DNA of 64,000 bases, from NCBI GenBank assembly GCA_039683095.1, contig JBDKSB010000012.1, positions 404,293 to 468,292 on the forward strand, written 5' to 3'. Numbering within the stretch: the first letter of the stretch is position 1; the number at the start of each line of letters is the position of its first letter. The position numbers and the translations under genes are program-made. This document shows, piece after piece, positions 63,497-64,000 of this stretch. The notes under the pieces are model-generated. The model was not told where the DNA came from and did no database searches. It saw only the letters and a list, made by a program, of their open reading frames with translations. Source of the stretch: Acidobacteriota bacterium (GTDB lineage: Bacteria > Acidobacteriota > Aminicenantia > Aminicenantales > Saccharicenantaceae).

Positions 63497-64000
63497 AGCG
63501 AAGCCGCTTCCCGATCGCCGTCACGGCGCTCGTCCTGGCCTTCCTCTACCTGCCGATCCTCATCCTGGTCGCCAACTCCTTCAACCCGGCCCGCTTCTCC
63601 AGCCGCTGGGAGGGTTTCTCGCTCGTCTGGTACGCCCGGCTCTTCCACTCGCCCGAGATCTGGGAGGCGGTGCGGAACACGCTGATCATCGCGGTGTCGG
63701 CCACCGCGGTCTCCGTCACGCTGGGGACGATGGCCGCCTACGCTCTCCACCGCTGGGCCGCGAGCCGGCTGCAGCGCCTCCATTACACCCTGATCTACCA
63801 GCCCCTGGTCGTGCCCGAGATCCTGATGGGCATCAGCCTGCTCATGGCCTTCGTCGCCGTCGGCCTGCCGCTGGGCCTGTTCACGATCTTCCTGGCCCAT
63901 GTCACCTTTTGCGTCAGCTACGTGGCCATGACCGTGCTCGGCCGGCTCCAGGACTTCGATTTCTCGGTCATCGAGGCCGCCCGCGACCTCGGGGCCAGCC
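63493..64000 (+). CDS. potC: spermidine/putrescine-type ABC transporter permease PotC (partial, cut by window end)
   Basis: The reading frame begins with GTG at 63493, overlapping the potB stop, and runs open to the window end (169 complete codons). It shows an N-terminal transmembrane helix (FLYLPILILVANSF), further helices, and the start of the EAA loop (EAARDLGAS) at the edge. This matches PotC. The remaining C-terminus and any potD solute-binding gene lie outside the window. Confidence 0.88.
   Translation, partial: MKRSRFPIAVTALVLAFLYLPILILVANSFNPARFSSRWEGFSLVWYARLFHSPEIWEAVRNTLIIAVSATAVSVTLGTMAAYALHRWAASRLQRLHYTLIYQPLVVPEILMGISLLMAFVAVGLPLGLFTIFLAHVTFCVSYVAMTVLGRLQDFDFSVIEAARDLGAS

Overview
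The window is strongly GC-rich and dense with genes. Its mix of families points to a Gram-negative-type bacterium of the Acidobacteriota / candidate phylum Aminicenantes sort: two Oar-like TonB-dependent receptors with N-terminal carboxypeptidase-regulatory-like domains, an acidobacterial-type VWFA-related protein, a winged-helix/TPR regulator, a DUF5916 outer-membrane protein, OMPLA, HD-GYP sensors and a 2-oxoacid:ferredoxin oxidoreductase. This placement is inferred from gene families; no rRNA or single-copy phylogenetic marker was tested. The most unusual gene pair for a bacterium is gatE-gatD, the archaeal-type glutamyl-tRNA(Gln) amidotransferase.

Layout. 1-3 kb: complete porGDAB operon (ferredoxin-linked oxidative decarboxylation of a 2-oxoacid), then a TlpA-like thioredoxin. 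3.5-7.5 kb: coiled-coil membrane protein, queH and hypF. 7.5-12.5 kb, minus strand: zinc-ribbon membrane protein, site-2 protease, 2[4Fe-4S] ferredoxin, TPR protein, a nuclease-fold-like protein and an exported protein. 12.6-21 kb: DUF5916 protein, PAS/GAF/HD-GYP sensor, beta-lactamase-fold hydrolase, PilZ protein, patatin, OMPLA and a 70-aa HTH protein. 21-29 kb: TonB receptor, 5'-nucleotidase-like phosphoesterase, winged-helix/TPR regulator, PAS-HD-GYP, tRNA-Arg(CCT). 29-34 kb: mutM, two small membrane proteins, ftsE-ftsX, rodZ-like gene, recO. 34-43 kb: second TonB receptor, gatD-gatE, membrane pyrophosphatase. 43-50 kb: secreted glycoside-hydrolase-like protein, esterase-like protein, sialidase-like protein, DUF2461. 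50-56 kb: PAS protein, TRAP transporter with the TatT accessory lipoprotein, APC permease. 56-61 kb: atypical SecA with a C-terminal membrane segment, a small hydrophobic protein, VWFA-related protein. 61-64 kb: potA-potB-potC (potC cut by the window edge).

How the genes work together. Energy metabolism looks anaerobic and ferredoxin-based (Por, a free ferredoxin, a proton-pumping PPase of the K+-independent type). The outer membrane carries TonB receptors and OMPLA, and exported hydrolases plus TRAP, polyamine and amino-acid transporters suggest a scavenging heterotroph. Two HD-GYP phosphodiesterases and a PilZ protein indicate c-di-GMP signalling.

Non-coding signals are unusually readable. 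Many genes have TTGAC(N)-like -35 boxes 16-18 nt from TA-rich -10 boxes. In several cases the -10 lies only 6-8 nt before the start codon, which predicts leaderless or near-leaderless mRNAs. Two families of REP-like palindromes occur: a GGGGTCAAACC family, which appears to supply the -35 box of the rodZ-like gene, and a GGGGGACA(T/C)(G/A)ATACC family, which brackets the glycoside-hydrolase/esterase pair. No CRISPR array, insertion sequence, transposase or prophage was seen.
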